From: Paenibacillus montaniterrae
GTDB lineage: Bacteria > Bacillota > Bacilli > Paenibacillales > Paenibacillaceae
DNA: 64,000 nucleotides
Direction: 5' to 3'
Assembly (NCBI RefSeq): GCF_018403185.1
Contig: NZ_BOSE01000001.1
Span: 868,001 to 932,000 of the forward strand
Shown: positions 23,604 to 32,367 of the stretch, piece after piece
How positions within the stretch are numbered: position 1 is the stretch's first letter
How the letters are laid out: each line of letters starts with the position of its first letter
Translations under genes and position numbers: made by a program
Notes under the pieces: model-generated
Databases searched by the model: none
What the model saw: the letters and a program-made list of their open reading frames with translations, nothing else
Told to the model about the DNA's origin: nothing

Positions 23604-24167
23604 TTATTGCAGCTTGCCTGTAGCCTGCAGCAGCTTCCAGGCGTATACAGCAAGCAGCGTTTTTGCATCGCTGATCTGGCCTGAGGCAATATAGCGGTCT
23701 GCTTCCTCCAGCGTAATCAGCCTTACGATGACATCCTCGTCCTCATCCAAATGCTGTTCGCCTGCTGTAACTTGATCGGTAAAGTAGACGTACAGCAGCT
23801 CGTCCGCAAAGCCTGGTGAAGTATAAAACTTTTGCAGCAGCTGGACAAAATGGGCCACATAGCCCGTCTCCTCCGCCAGCTCGCGAACAGCAGCAAGCTG
23901 CGGCTCTTCATTCGGGTCAAGCTTGCCGGCAGGAATTTCAATTTGTGTTTTGCCGAGCGGCTTGCGATATTGCTCAACGACAATAAGCTTGCCTTCATGC
24001 AAAGCAATGACCGCAGCGGCACCAGGATGACGTACTATTTCGCGCGTTGCTGTTCTGCCGTCAGGCAGCTCAATTGTATCGACTTGGAGCTCGATTATTT
24101 TCCCTTTAAAGATATGCTCTGTTGCTAACGTAGGCTCATGCCAAATTTTCTCACTGCGCTTTTCCAT
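23604..24167 (-). CDS. nudF: NudF-type ADP-ribose pyrophosphatase
   Basis: A 187-aa Nudix hydrolase that splits ADP-ribose to AMP and ribose 5-phosphate. The Nudix box runs from GKLDPNEEP through AAVRELAEETGYV, with the catalytic REXXEE intact. LPDGRTATREIVRHPGAAAV and IVVEQYRKPLGKTQIEIPAG are typical of the NudF subfamily. GGAGGAG precedes the ATG. The neighbouring mciZ gene on the opposite strand repeats the B. subtilis arrangement. Confidence 0.93.
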   Translation of the reverse strand: MEKRSEKIWHEPTLATEHIFKGKIIELQVDTIELPDGRTATREIVRHPGAAAVIALHEGKLIVVEQYRKPLGKTQIEIPAGKLDPNEEPQLAAVRELAEETGYVAHFVQLLQKFYTSPGFADELLYVYFTDQVTAGEQHLDEDEDVIVRLITLEEADRYIASGQISDAKTLLAVYAWKLLQATGKLQ

Positions 24168-24280
24168 ATAAAATTCTCCTCCAATTCGTTACTGCATTAA
24201 AATAACTGCTTTTTCGGACAAGCTGACATAATGCCGCTCCTCCAATCATAAGCTGGAACAAATGAAAGGAGCGAGCCTAT

Positions 24281-24433
24281 ATGATCAAGCAACATATCCA
24301 TCAAAATCGAATGACACTGTCTGGAAAAGCAGGCGAAATAAAAAAAACACTTCATGCGCTGCTGCAGGATGACGGCGGCAAGGCGACCGTTACACAATAT
24401 CTATCGGGTCGCACAAGCCGTAAAAAAAGCTAG
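24281..24433 (+). CDS. mciZ: MciZ-like inhibitor of FtsZ ring formation
   Basis: A 50-codon gene on the plus strand with a perfect AAAGGAG 9 nt before its ATG. The product contains MTLSGKAGEIKKTLHALLQ, matching the core of B. subtilis MciZ (VVLVGKAWEIRAKLKEY) that binds the C-terminal face of FtsZ and caps filaments. The location is also right: in B. subtilis mciZ lies beside nudF. It is made in the mother cell there to block Z-ring assembly after asymmetric division. A weak SigE-like promoter (ATA at 24228, 16 nt, CATAAGCT at 24247) lies about 35 nt upstream. Divergent from nudF and convergent with the M20 peptidase. Confidence 0.75.
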   Translation: MIKQHIHQNRMTLSGKAGEIKKTLHALLQDDGGKATVTQYLSGRTSRKKS

Positions 24434-24489
24434 CCGTCTGGCTGCAGCCAGCCATAAAGTGCCTGTTTGTTTTTGACGAAGCTCAATCG

Positions 24490-25626
24490 TTAAGCTTTAA
24501 ATTGAGCCGATTGCTTCATAAGCTCAACGACAAGCTCTGCCGTTTTCACCAAATTTTCCACCTTAATCTGCTCGTTGGTTGTATGGATATGCTCATAGCC
24601 AACCGCGAGATTGACCGTTGGTACGCCCAAGCCGTTAAAGATATTCGCGTCGCTGCCGCCTCCAGAATGGAAGGTGCGTGGTGTAGCGCCAATTGCAGTG
24701 ATGGCGCGGCTGGCCAGCTTGACAACGTCGCTGTCATCGGTATGGCAGTACGCCGGATACACAATATTGCTTTTAAAATTTGAGGTTGCGCCAAATTTAG
24801 CTGTCGTTTCCTCCACTGCTTGCCTCATATGGGCAACTTGAGCGTCCAGCTTTTCCTGCTTAATGCTGCGCGCTTCTGCAACAAGCTTGACATAGTCGCA
24901 CACGATATTCGTTGGGCCGCCACCTTCAAAGCGCCCAATATTCGCTGTCGTTTCCTCATCAATTCGCCCCAGCTTCATTGCACTGATCGCTTTGGCGGCA
25001 ACCTGAATCGCACTGATGCCTTTTTCCGGGCTGACGCCGGCATGAGCTGATTTCCCGAAAACTTCAATGACGATATGCGCTTGTGTTGGAGCCGCTACAG
25101 CAATATCTCCGATGTCTCCATTAGAATCCAGCGCATAGCCGTATGTAGCCTCCAGCATGGCGGGATCGATGGCGCGTGCGCCAAGCAAGCCTGACTCCTC
25201 GCCGACCGTAATGACTACCTGCACGCGAGCATGCGGGCTGGCGCTTTCCTTAACGACCTGAATCGCTTCAAGCAGCGCTGCGATTCCCGCCTTGTCGTCG
25301 CTTCCCAAAATCGTAGTCCCATCTGATCGAATGTAGCCGTCCTCGTCCAGCTGCGGCTTTATGCCGTTGCCAGGCGTAACAGTATCCATATGACATGTAA
25401 ATAAAATCGTCGGCTGCTCCACAGCATCCGCACTCGCTTCCAGCACCGCAAATAAGTTGTTCGCGCCATGGCCGGTAATTTCCTTCGCATTATCCTCGGT
25501 AACCGTTAACCCCAGCTCCTGCAAACGCTGCTTCAGCAGCTTGCTAATTTCCGCTTCATTGCCTGACTCGCTGTCGACCTGAACAAGTTCGAAAAATTGT
25601 TGAACTAATCGTTTTTCTTGTACCAT
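24490..25626 (-). CDS. M20-family peptidase, PepT/YqjE-like
   Basis: A 378-aa di-zinc aminopeptidase-type enzyme. The zinc ligands are read in TCHMDTVTPG, GSDDKAGIAA and GEESGLLGARAID, with the dimerisation domain between about residues 180 and 290. The C-terminal metal His is in NLAVGYEHIHTT. The sequence fits the PepT-like tripeptidase group, which includes B. subtilis YqjE at a nearby locus. Substrate not established. I start at the ATG 25624-25626, 7 nt from GGAGG. Confidence 0.85.
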   Translation of the reverse strand: MVQEKRLVQQFFELVQVDSESGNEAEISKLLKQRLQELGLTVTEDNAKEITGHGANNLFAVLEASADAVEQPTILFTCHMDTVTPGNGIKPQLDEDGYIRSDGTTILGSDDKAGIAALLEAIQVVKESASPHARVQVVITVGEESGLLGARAIDPAMLEATYGYALDSNGDIGDIAVAAPTQAHIVIEVFGKSAHAGVSPEKGISAIQVAAKAISAMKLGRIDEETTANIGRFEGGGPTNIVCDYVKLVAEARSIKQEKLDAQVAHMRQAVEETTAKFGATSNFKSNIVYPAYCHTDDSDVVKLASRAITAIGATPRTFHSGGGSDANIFNGLGVPTVNLAVGYEHIHTTNEQIKVENLVKTAELVVELMKQSAQFKA

Positions 25627-25710
25627 TTTGTTTCCTCCATTCCACAATTTCGTATACAATAGAAATTGTAATGTTCAATTCCATCCAATTTGAAAGGAGA
25701 ATGTACAACT

Positions 25711-25809
25711 ATGCGTCAGCAAAAACTAATAAAAATCGTTGCTATTATCGTCGCAGCAGCACTTCTCATCACTACATTATTTGCAGGTATCGGCTCCATC
25801 TTCATGTAA
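25711..25809 (+). CDS. prli42: Prli42-like stressosome-associated miniprotein
   Basis: A 32-codon gene. Product: MRQQKLIKIV start, then one transmembrane helix (AIIVAAALLITTLFAGIGSI) ending at FM. The layout (a short basic cytoplasmic head, one helix, almost no tail) and local sequence fit Prli42, the membrane anchor of the stressosome first described in Listeria and widespread in Bacillales. AAAGGAG lies 11 nt upstream. It converges with lipB after 12 nt. Such a short hydrophobic peptide could also be another membrane miniprotein, hence moderate confidence. Confidence 0.6.
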   Translation: MRQQKLIKIVAIIVAAALLITTLFAGIGSIFM

Positions 25810-25821
25810 GACGGGGCCTGC

Positions 25822-26511
25822 CTAGGCAAAATTAAAGCGTTGTTTGAATAGCGGCGCAATCTGTGCCGCAGCTTCCTCCACAGTCATATTCATTTTCGTT
25901 ATATCGTTAAATGAAGTGACGCCATACTCTTGTATCCCGCATGGGACAATTCCGCTAAAGCCTTCAGCGGCAATACCCGACTTAATGTTGAGCGCAAAGC
26001 CATGGCTCGTAATAAATCCGCGTCTTTGCTTCGCTTTATTGAATTTCACACCGATCGCCGCGATCTTTTCATCACCCACCCATACGCCAGTATATGCCGG
26101 TTTTCTGCCGCCTTCTATCCCGTATTGCGCCAGCCAGTCGATAATGACCGCTTCAAGCTTGCGCAAATAGCCATGCAAATCGAGGCCTGCTGCATCAAGA
26201 TAAATAAGCGGGTAGCCAACTAACTGCCCTGGACCATGATAAGTAATGTCACCGCCGCGATCAATATTATACACGGATATGCCTCGCTTTTTGAGCGTCT
26301 CTTCATCCAGCAGCAAATGCTCGGGATGGCGATCCGAGCCGAGCGTATAGGTCGGTGAATGCTGAAGAAGGAGCAGCGTTTCCGCACGCTCCCCCTTGTC
26401 GATTTCCTGCACATATGCTTTTTGCAAATCCCATGCTTCTTTATAGTCAAGCATACCGATATAACGAGCGTCCAACATGTTGCGTGTAGTGCTTGCTTTC
26501 GCTTCTGTCAT
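25822..26511 (-). CDS. lipB: Octanoyltransferase LipB
   Basis: A 229-aa enzyme that moves octanoate from acyl carrier protein to lipoyl domains. Motifs: YTLGSDRHPEHLL, the signature DRGGDITYHGPGQLVGYPLI, the catalytic Lys in AIGVKFNKAKQRRG and the catalytic Cys in GIVPCGIQEYG. It lies 39 nt downstream of bkdB, whose lipoyl domain is a likely substrate; probably co-transcribed with the bkd operon. Confidence 0.94.
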   Translation of the reverse strand: MTEAKASTTRNMLDARYIGMLDYKEAWDLQKAYVQEIDKGERAETLLLLQHSPTYTLGSDRHPEHLLLDEETLKKRGISVYNIDRGGDITYHGPGQLVGYPLIYLDAAGLDLHGYLRKLEAVIIDWLAQYGIEGGRKPAYTGVWVGDEKIAAIGVKFNKAKQRRGFITSHGFALNIKSGIAAEGFSGIVPCGIQEYGVTSFNDITKMNMTVEEAAAQIAPLFKQRFNFA

Positions 26512-26550
26512 GATTGTATACTCCTTTGTTTCAACAATACCTTTATTATA

Positions 26551-27960
26551 TCAGTATATGGAGCTTTCCAGATTAAAGCTTTCCAAATTTTCCTTCACGC
26601 GCTGCAAAAACCGTCCGCAAATGACGCCGTCAAGAATGCGATGATCAAGCGATAAACAAATATTAGCCATCGAACGCACAGCAATCATATCATTGATAAC
26701 AACCGGCTTCTTCACAATCGACTCAAATGTCAAAATCGCAGCCTGCGGGTAGTTAATAATCGGGTAAGATAAAATCGAGCCAAATGAGCCCGTATTGTTT
26801 ACCGTAAAGGTTCCGCCCTGCATGTCAGACAGCGTCAGCTTGCCTTCGCGCGTTTTGCGCGCCAGCTCCTCGATTTCCTTGGCGATGCCCGCAACATTTT
26901 TATGGTCAGCGTTTTTAATAACTGGCGTCATCACCGAATCCTCTGTGCCGACTGCCAGCGAAATGTTAATGTCGCGCTTCACAATAATTTTGTCAACTGC
27001 CCAAACTGAGTTCATAATCGGGAAATCGCGAATCGCATTGACGACCGATTTAATCAGGAAAGCCAAATAGGTTAAGTTAACGCCCTCGCGATTTTTAAAT
27101 TCGTCCTTGTATTTGTTGCGCAGCAGTACGAGATTGGTGACATCGACCTCGATCATCGTCCATGCGTGCGGAATTTCGCTAACGCTTTGCCGCATATTGC
27201 GTGCAATCGTATTGCGTACCGGCGTTACATCAATATAGGTTTCGCCGCGTCCCTGCACGTAGGCATCATCGATTTCAATCTTCGGTATGCGCGGCATTTC
27301 CGACAAATGGATGCCGCTAGAGCGTACCTGCATCGAAGCATTGTCCTGCATATCCTCAGGCTTGCGAACCTCCTGTGCTCCAGATGCAACAAATGCAAGC
27401 ACATCCTTGCGCGTAATTCTGCCGCCCATGCCTGTTCCTTGAACCTGATCCAGCGAGATGCCATGCTGCGCAGCCAGCGTCTGCACTGCTGGCGAATAAC
27501 GGTTGCGCATGGAAGCAGCTTCCGAGGCTTGCGGCTGCACAGCTCGCGGCGCAGCCTGAGAATCGCCTGCACCTGCTGCATATGTAGATCTTACTTCAGC
27601 AGCACTCGCAGCATTGACAGAAGCTGAGCTGGCAGAAGCAGCACTGGCAGAAGCAGCATTGGCAGATTCAGCACCTGCACCTGCCGGCGCGTCAGTTTTC
27701 ACTTCCTCTTCGCCGCCTTCAGCTTCAATAATGCAGATCGCCGTCCCTACAGGCACATCCTCGCCCGCTCCAACCAATATTTTCGTCAGCTTGCCTGCCA
27801 CTGTAGACGGAATTTCTGCGTTAACTTTGTCTGTATTGACCTCACAGATAGGCTCGTAGACATCAACCCATTCTCCGGGCTGCTTCAGCCAGCGGTCAAT
27901 CGTCGCAGACACCTGAGATTCAGCCAGCTGCGGCAATTTAATTTCAGTTATAACACTCAT
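26551..27960 (-). CDS. bkdB: Branched-chain 2-oxoacid dehydrogenase E2 (dihydrolipoyl acyltransferase)
   Basis: A 469-aa core enzyme. The lipoyl domain (1-80) has its lipoyl-lysine in NTDKVNAEIPS. A long Ala/Ser-rich linker follows (about 90-140), then the E1/E3-binding domain (YSPAVQTLAAQHGISLDQVQ). The catalytic domain (235-469) has the active-site DHRILDGVICGRFL. Last subunit gene of lpdV-bkdAA-bkdAB-bkdB. The complex turns branched-chain 2-oxoacids into acyl-CoA starters for iso/anteiso fatty acids. Confidence 0.94.
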   Translation of the reverse strand: MSVITEIKLPQLAESQVSATIDRWLKQPGEWVDVYEPICEVNTDKVNAEIPSTVAGKLTKILVGAGEDVPVGTAICIIEAEGGEEEVKTDAPAGAGAESANAASASAASASSASVNAASAAEVRSTYAAGAGDSQAAPRAVQPQASEAASMRNRYSPAVQTLAAQHGISLDQVQGTGMGGRITRKDVLAFVASGAQEVRKPEDMQDNASMQVRSSGIHLSEMPRIPKIEIDDAYVQGRGETYIDVTPVRNTIARNMRQSVSEIPHAWTMIEVDVTNLVLLRNKYKDEFKNREGVNLTYLAFLIKSVVNAIRDFPIMNSVWAVDKIIVKRDINISLAVGTEDSVMTPVIKNADHKNVAGIAKEIEELARKTREGKLTLSDMQGGTFTVNNTGSFGSILSYPIINYPQAAILTFESIVKKPVVINDMIAVRSMANICLSLDHRILDGVICGRFLQRVKENLESFNLESSIY

Positions 27961-27991
27961 TTTCGTTCAACTCCTTACAGGATAGGCAGGA

Positions 27992-28975
27992 TTAAAACTC
28001 AGCTAGCTGCTTCATGGCTGCCTTAACCTTTTCTGTATTCAGCAAGAAAAACTTCTCGCCTGGAGGATTGATTGGCATCGCCGGCACATCAGGACCGCAC
28101 AGGCGCATAATCGGCGCATCCAGCTCAAACAGCAGCTCTTCGGCAATAATCGCCGCTACCTCAGCGCCAACGCCGCCCGTCTTATTGTCTTCATGGACAA
28201 TAAGCACCTTGCCTGTACGTCTGACCGCCTCTATAATTGCTGGCTTGTCGAGCGGCTGGATCGTACGCAGATCGAGAATATGCGTGCTAATTCCTTCCTC
28301 CGCCAGCTCCTCAGCTGCTTGCTCGACAAAGCGCAGCGGCAGACTGTAGCCAATAACAGTAATATCGTCGCCTTCGCGCAGCACATTAGCCTTGCCGATT
28401 TCTACAATGTAATCATCTTCAGGCACTTCGCCGCTTACGAGACGATAGCTTTTTTTGTTTTCAAAATAAAGGACAGGATCCTCGTCGCGAATTGCCGCCT
28501 TCAACAAGCCCTTGGCATCGTATGGACGATACGGCGCCACAATTTTCAAGCCAGGCGTACCAAAAAATACAGACTCTGGACATTGCGAATGATACAAGCC
28601 GCCAAACACGCCGCCGCCAATCGGGGCACGAATTACGACAGGGCAATTCCAGTCATTATTGGAGCGGTAACGAATTTTCGCCGCTTCGCTTATAATCTGG
28701 TTCGTCGCCGGGAACATAAAATCAGAATACTGCATTTCCGCTATCGGACGCATGCCGTACATTGCCGCACCAATCGCAACGCCTGCAATTGCCGATTCAG
28801 ACAATGGCGTATCCATCGCCCTTAATTCGCCGAACTGCTCATACAGGCCTTTCGTTGTTGTAAACACGCCGCCCTTGACGCCAACATCCTCTCCAAGCAC
28901 AAACACATTATCGTCGCGTTCCATTTCTTCCCTCATCGCTGAAGTAATGGCATCTATATAGTTCATCGTTGGCAT
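27992..28975 (-). CDS. bkdAB: Branched-chain 2-oxoacid dehydrogenase E1 beta subunit
   Basis: A 327-aa transketolase-like subunit that forms the thiamine-diphosphate E1 heterotetramer with BkdAA. Features are NYIDAITSAMREEMERDDNV, FVLGEDVGVKGGVF and the catalytic-face APIGGGVFGGLYHSQCPES, with the C-terminal transketolase domain ending in CGPDVPAMP. Its ATG overlaps the bkdAA stop by one base (TAATG), and GGAGG lies in the end of bkdAA. Confidence 0.94.
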   Translation of the reverse strand: MPTMNYIDAITSAMREEMERDDNVFVLGEDVGVKGGVFTTTKGLYEQFGELRAMDTPLSESAIAGVAIGAAMYGMRPIAEMQYSDFMFPATNQIISEAAKIRYRSNNDWNCPVVIRAPIGGGVFGGLYHSQCPESVFFGTPGLKIVAPYRPYDAKGLLKAAIRDEDPVLYFENKKSYRLVSGEVPEDDYIVEIGKANVLREGDDITVIGYSLPLRFVEQAAEELAEEGISTHILDLRTIQPLDKPAIIEAVRRTGKVLIVHEDNKTGGVGAEVAAIIAEELLFELDAPIMRLCGPDVPAMPINPPGEKFFLLNTEKVKAAMKQLAEF

Positions 28976-30006
28976 TATCGGTTCGCCTCCTTGCGATCAT
29001 CAGCATACACATGGTCAAGCACTGATTCAGGCGTAGGGAATGGCGCTTTTTCAGCGTAGCTGCTGGCATCATCGAGCTGGCGCTTGATTTCCTCGCGCAG
29101 CTGCTGCTCCAGTTCCTCGTTCCATAGACCAAGCTCCTGCAAATACAGCTTGAATCTTGGCAGCCCATCCATCGCTTTGTAATGATCAACCTCTTCCTTC
29201 GTACGGTACGCCAAATCGTTATCGGATGTGGAATGAGGTGAAATTCGGTACATCATCGCCTCAATCAAGGTCGGGCCATCGCCGCGAATCGCACGCTCGC
29301 GCGCCTCCTTAATGACGCGATACACCTCCAGTGCATCGTTGCCATCGACACGCTCGCCATGAAAGCCATAGCCAAGCGCGCGATCTGCTATTTTACCCGC
29401 TACCTGCTTATGTACAGGAACCGAGATTGCGTATTGATTGTTCTCGCACATCAAAATGACAGGAAGCTTATGCACGCCAGCAAAGTTGCAGCCCTCATGA
29501 AAATCTCCCTGATTGCTTGAGCCCTCGCCAAATGTAACGAAGCTGACAAAGCTTTTTTGCTTCATTTTTGCCGCGAGTGCAAAGCCTACTGCATGAGGAA
29601 CCTGAGTTGTAACCGGACTGGAGCCCGTTACAATTCTAAGCCGCTTGCTGCCGAAATGTCCTGGCATTTGTCTGCCGCCGCTGTTCGGGTCCTCCGCTTT
29701 GGCAAAAGCAGATAAAAACAGTTCGCGCAAGGTCATGCCAACCGAAAGCACAAAGCCATAGTCACGATAGTAAGGAAGAAAATAATCATTGTTTCGATCA
29801 AGCGCGAAGGCAGCAGCAACCTGTGCAACCTCTTGGCCGATTCCAGACACGTGAAAGTTGATTTTACCTGCTCGCTGCATTAACATCATTCGCTCATCAT
29901 ACATTCTTGCTGTGAGCATTTGCGTATACATCGCAACCAAGGTTTCATCGTTCAAACCCAATCGCTGATGTTTTTCCTGCTGACCTGTCGAAGACAATAG
30001 AGACAT
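28975..30006 (-). CDS. bkdAA: Branched-chain 2-oxoacid dehydrogenase E1 alpha subunit
   Basis: A 343-aa thiamine-diphosphate-binding subunit that decarboxylates the 2-oxoacid. It shows FHVSGIGQEVAQVAAAFALD, DYFLPYYRDYGFVL, the ThDP/metal motif FGEGSSNQGDFHEGCNFA and the phosphorylation-loop equivalent RISPHSTSDND. I use the ATG 30004-30006 after GGAGGAAG rather than the longer frame start. It lies between lpdV and bkdAB. Confidence 0.94.
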   Translation of the reverse strand: MSLLSSTGQQEKHQRLGLNDETLVAMYTQMLTARMYDERMMLMQRAGKINFHVSGIGQEVAQVAAAFALDRNNDYFLPYYRDYGFVLSVGMTLRELFLSAFAKAEDPNSGGRQMPGHFGSKRLRIVTGSSPVTTQVPHAVGFALAAKMKQKSFVSFVTFGEGSSNQGDFHEGCNFAGVHKLPVILMCENNQYAISVPVHKQVAGKIADRALGYGFHGERVDGNDALEVYRVIKEARERAIRGDGPTLIEAMMYRISPHSTSDNDLAYRTKEEVDHYKAMDGLPRFKLYLQELGLWNEELEQQLREEIKRQLDDASSYAEKAPFPTPESVLDHVYADDRKEANR

Positions 30007-30102
30007 ATTATCTTCCTCCTCTTCTAACAAATTAAAACCTGGTACTAATACCACGTCATAGTTCTATTATACTCCTATGATCCACAAATTAATATGTGAC
30101 AT

Positions 30103-31530
30103 TTATAATGAAATTGAACGGCCATCCACGCCAAGCATCGCCTCAGCAATTGCTTCCGATAGCGCCGGATGCGGATGAACCATTGCTCCGACCTCCCAAG
30201 GCGCGGCATTAAGCCAGCCTGACAGCGCCGCTTCGGAAATGAGCTCCGTGGCATGCTCGCCGATAATATGTACGCCCAATATATCATCCGTTGCTTTATC
30301 GGCAATTACTTTCACAAATCCTTCTGTATGCCCTGAAACGACCGCCTTGCCAACTGCGGCAAACGGCACCTTTGCTTTTTTCAATTCATAGCCTGCCGCG
30401 ATCGCTGCCGCCTCCGTGTAGCCGTATGAGGCAATTTCCGGAAAAGAATAGATGCAGCGCGGAATTTGATGATGTGCGACTGGAATGACGGACTTGCCGC
30501 AAATATGATCAGCAGCAATAATGCCTTCATGCGCCGCCGCATGAGCAAGCTGAACGCCGCCGATGACATCGCCAATCGCATAAATATGCGGCTCGGAGGT
30601 TTGACCAAAATCATTAACTGCTATCACGCCATTCTTTATGCGAACATCGGTGTTTTCCAGCCCGATATCGTCGCAATTGGCAATCCGTCCGATCGAAACC
30701 AGCATCTGGCTGCTTTCCAGCACAACCTTGCCTTCAGCGGTTTGCGCCGAAATGGTAAAGCCTTGATCTGTTGCAACGAAGCTGTCCACCTCAAGCTGCA
30801 CGCTCGTCAAGACGCGAATGCCGCGCTTCGTAAGCTGGCGCGTCATTTCCAATGATATTTCCGCATCCTCGCCTGGCAGCAGTCTTGCTCCAAGCTCGAC
30901 GATTGTCACCTTGACGCCAAAATCATGCAGCAGCGAAGCCCATTCCACACCGATTACGCCGCCGCCAACAATCAACATGCTGTCAGGCAGCTTGTCCAGC
31001 TCCAACGCATGATCACTGCTTAAAATACGAATGCCATCAGGCTCCAAGCCAGCAATATTGCGCGGTCTTGAGCCTGTAGCGATAATAAGCTGCTGGCCAA
31101 CAACCGATTCCATATCTCCATTTTCCAGCTCTACAGCGAGCGCTCCGCTGCGCGGTGAAAAAATAGAAGGACCGATAACCCGCGCCTTTCCTTTAATCAT
31201 CTGAATGCCATTGCGCTTCATTAACCCTTGCAGCCCTTTGTATAGCTGCGTTACCTTATCCTGCTTGACACGCTGCACCGAGCTGAATTGAAAGCCGCTT
31301 ACATCCGCTTGCAGCTCCACCCCGTAGTCGGCAGCGGTTAAAATGGTGCGATAAACCTCTGCGCTCCTTAGCAGCGCCTTGCTCGGAATACAGCCGCGGT
31401 GCAGACATGTCCCGCCTACCTTGTCCATTTCCACAATCGCTACTGATTTGCCTTGCTGCGCAGCTCGGATTGCCGCTGTATATCCGCCAGGGCCCCCGCC
31501 CAAAATTGCAACATCAACCTGAATCGCCAT
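30103..31530 (-). CDS. lpdV: Dihydrolipoamide dehydrogenase (E3) of the bkd complex
   Basis: A 475-aa flavoprotein disulfide reductase. The FAD site is VAILGGGPGGYTAAIRAAQ, the redox disulfide is GGTCLHRGCIPSKALL, the NAD site is MLIVGGGVIGVEWASLL, and the C-terminal catalytic His-Glu pair is in HPHPALSEAIAEA. I start at the ATG 31528-31530, 7 nt from GGAGGG. It opens the lpdV-bkdAA-bkdAB-bkdB operon as in B. subtilis; ptb, bcd, buk and bkdR are not in the window. Confidence 0.93.
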   Translation of the reverse strand: MAIQVDVAILGGGPGGYTAAIRAAQQGKSVAIVEMDKVGGTCLHRGCIPSKALLRSAEVYRTILTAADYGVELQADVSGFQFSSVQRVKQDKVTQLYKGLQGLMKRNGIQMIKGKARVIGPSIFSPRSGALAVELENGDMESVVGQQLIIATGSRPRNIAGLEPDGIRILSSDHALELDKLPDSMLIVGGGVIGVEWASLLHDFGVKVTIVELGARLLPGEDAEISLEMTRQLTKRGIRVLTSVQLEVDSFVATDQGFTISAQTAEGKVVLESSQMLVSIGRIANCDDIGLENTDVRIKNGVIAVNDFGQTSEPHIYAIGDVIGGVQLAHAAAHEGIIAADHICGKSVIPVAHHQIPRCIYSFPEIASYGYTEAAAIAAGYELKKAKVPFAAVGKAVVSGHTEGFVKVIADKATDDILGVHIIGEHATELISEAALSGWLNAAPWEVGAMVHPHPALSEAIAEAMLGVDGRSISL

Positions 31531-31720
31531 CCTAAAACCCTCCATCATATAAGAGATCATACAAATTCAAATACAATAAAGATCATGAACCATTTCCTTA
31601 TTGTACCTCTTTTTGCTCCATCACGCACATTTCTAGTATAGTATTAAAAAGGCTAGCTTTTTATGGTACGATAGTGTCAATTGATGGAGAATTGAATTAA
31701 TGATAAGAAGGAGCTCGTCC

Positions 31721-32026
31721 ATGAAATTAATTACTCAACGACTAATTGCCATTTTGCTGCTCGTCATTCCTGGCATTGTCGCCTGCTTCGGCTTCCTTAA
31801 AATGAAGGATTCGTTATTTCTATATTGGAGCTCATTTGGAGATGATGCTGTAAGGTCCAGCTTTGAATGGGGCAAATTTTTACTAGGTCTGATTATGTTT
31901 GCTGCTGGCGCAGGCTTTATCGCCGGCTGGACCTTTTACCGGGACCGCAAGCGCAACTACGTTGCTCCGCGATTTAAGGAGAAGCGCAATAAACCGCCTA
32001 AACCAACAAGAGCAAAGCAGCAATAA
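31721..32026 (+). CDS. DUF2627 membrane protein (YqzF-like)
   Basis: A 101-aa protein with two membrane helices (LIAILLLVIPGIVACFGFLK; FLLGLIMFAAGAGFIAGWTF) and a basic, proline-rich cytoplasmic tail (RDRKRNYVAPRFKEKRNKPP). The spacing FGFLKMKDSLFLYW and the location beside the bkd operon fit DUF2627/YqzF, of unknown function. I use the ATG 31721, 7 nt from AAGGAG. Divergent from lpdV. Confidence 0.75.
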   Translation: MKLITQRLIAILLLVIPGIVACFGFLKMKDSLFLYWSSFGDDAVRSSFEWGKFLLGLIMFAAGAGFIAGWTFYRDRKRNYVAPRFKEKRNKPPKPTRAKQQ

Positions 32027-32110
32027 TTTACATCCTTTTGACGTCAATTTAATGTCCTTTTAACAATCCGCCTCTATACTGAGCATAAGCTTAAAGGAGG
32101 AGGGAATAAA

Positions 32111-32272
32111 ATGATCGTTTATGATGTCATTGTAAATGGACAAAAGATTGATACATTGCGACCGATGACTTCGCGCTTGAAGGAATTGCGACAGTTTATC
32201 GAGCAGCAATTTTCATTGCTGGAAGAAAAATACGGTTCCGATGTTCATCTGTCGAGACGCTTCGAATATTAA
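32111..32272 (+). CDS. Small conserved-looking protein, 53 aa
   Basis: A perfect AAAGGAGG lies 10 nt before the ATG. The product has two beta-strand-like segments (MIVYDVIVNGQKIDTLRPM) and a helix (RLKELRQFIEQQFSLLEEKY) ending SRRFEY; no membrane segment and no family I recognise. Its last codons and stop lie inside a strong terminator hairpin at 32254-32292, which supports a real, short transcription unit. Confidence 0.65.
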   Translation: MIVYDVIVNGQKIDTLRPMTSRLKELRQFIEQQFSLLEEKYGSDVHLSRRFEY

Positions 32273-32292
32273 TCTCGAAGCGTCTTTTATTT
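32254..32292 (+). terminator. Terminator overlapping the end of the 53-aa gene
   Basis: GAGACGCTTCGA (32254-32265) pairs with TCGAAGCGTCTT (32274-32285) and is followed by TTATTTTG. The 5' arm encodes the last residues of the small protein. Confidence 0.85.
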
Positions 32293-32297
32293 TGCAA

Positions 32298-32323
32298 TAA
32301 AAAATAACCCCACAAAGTGGGGC
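32298..32323 (-). terminator. Terminator of the DUF6509-like gene
   Basis: Minus strand GCCCCACTTTGTGGGGTTATTTTTT: a short GC-rich stem followed by T residues, about 45 nt after the stop at 32368. Confidence 0.7.
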
Positions 32324-32332
32324 TTGAAGTTC

Positions 32333-32358
32333 CAATGCAATGCAATGCAATGCAATTG
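32333..32358. repeat. Pentanucleotide tandem repeat (CAATG)5
   Basis: Five perfect CAATG units followed by CAATT, just past the stop of the DUF6509-like gene and before its terminator. A simple repeat likely to change copy number by slippage, but outside any coding frame. Confidence 0.9.
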
Positions 32359-32367
32359 AGCCGGTAT

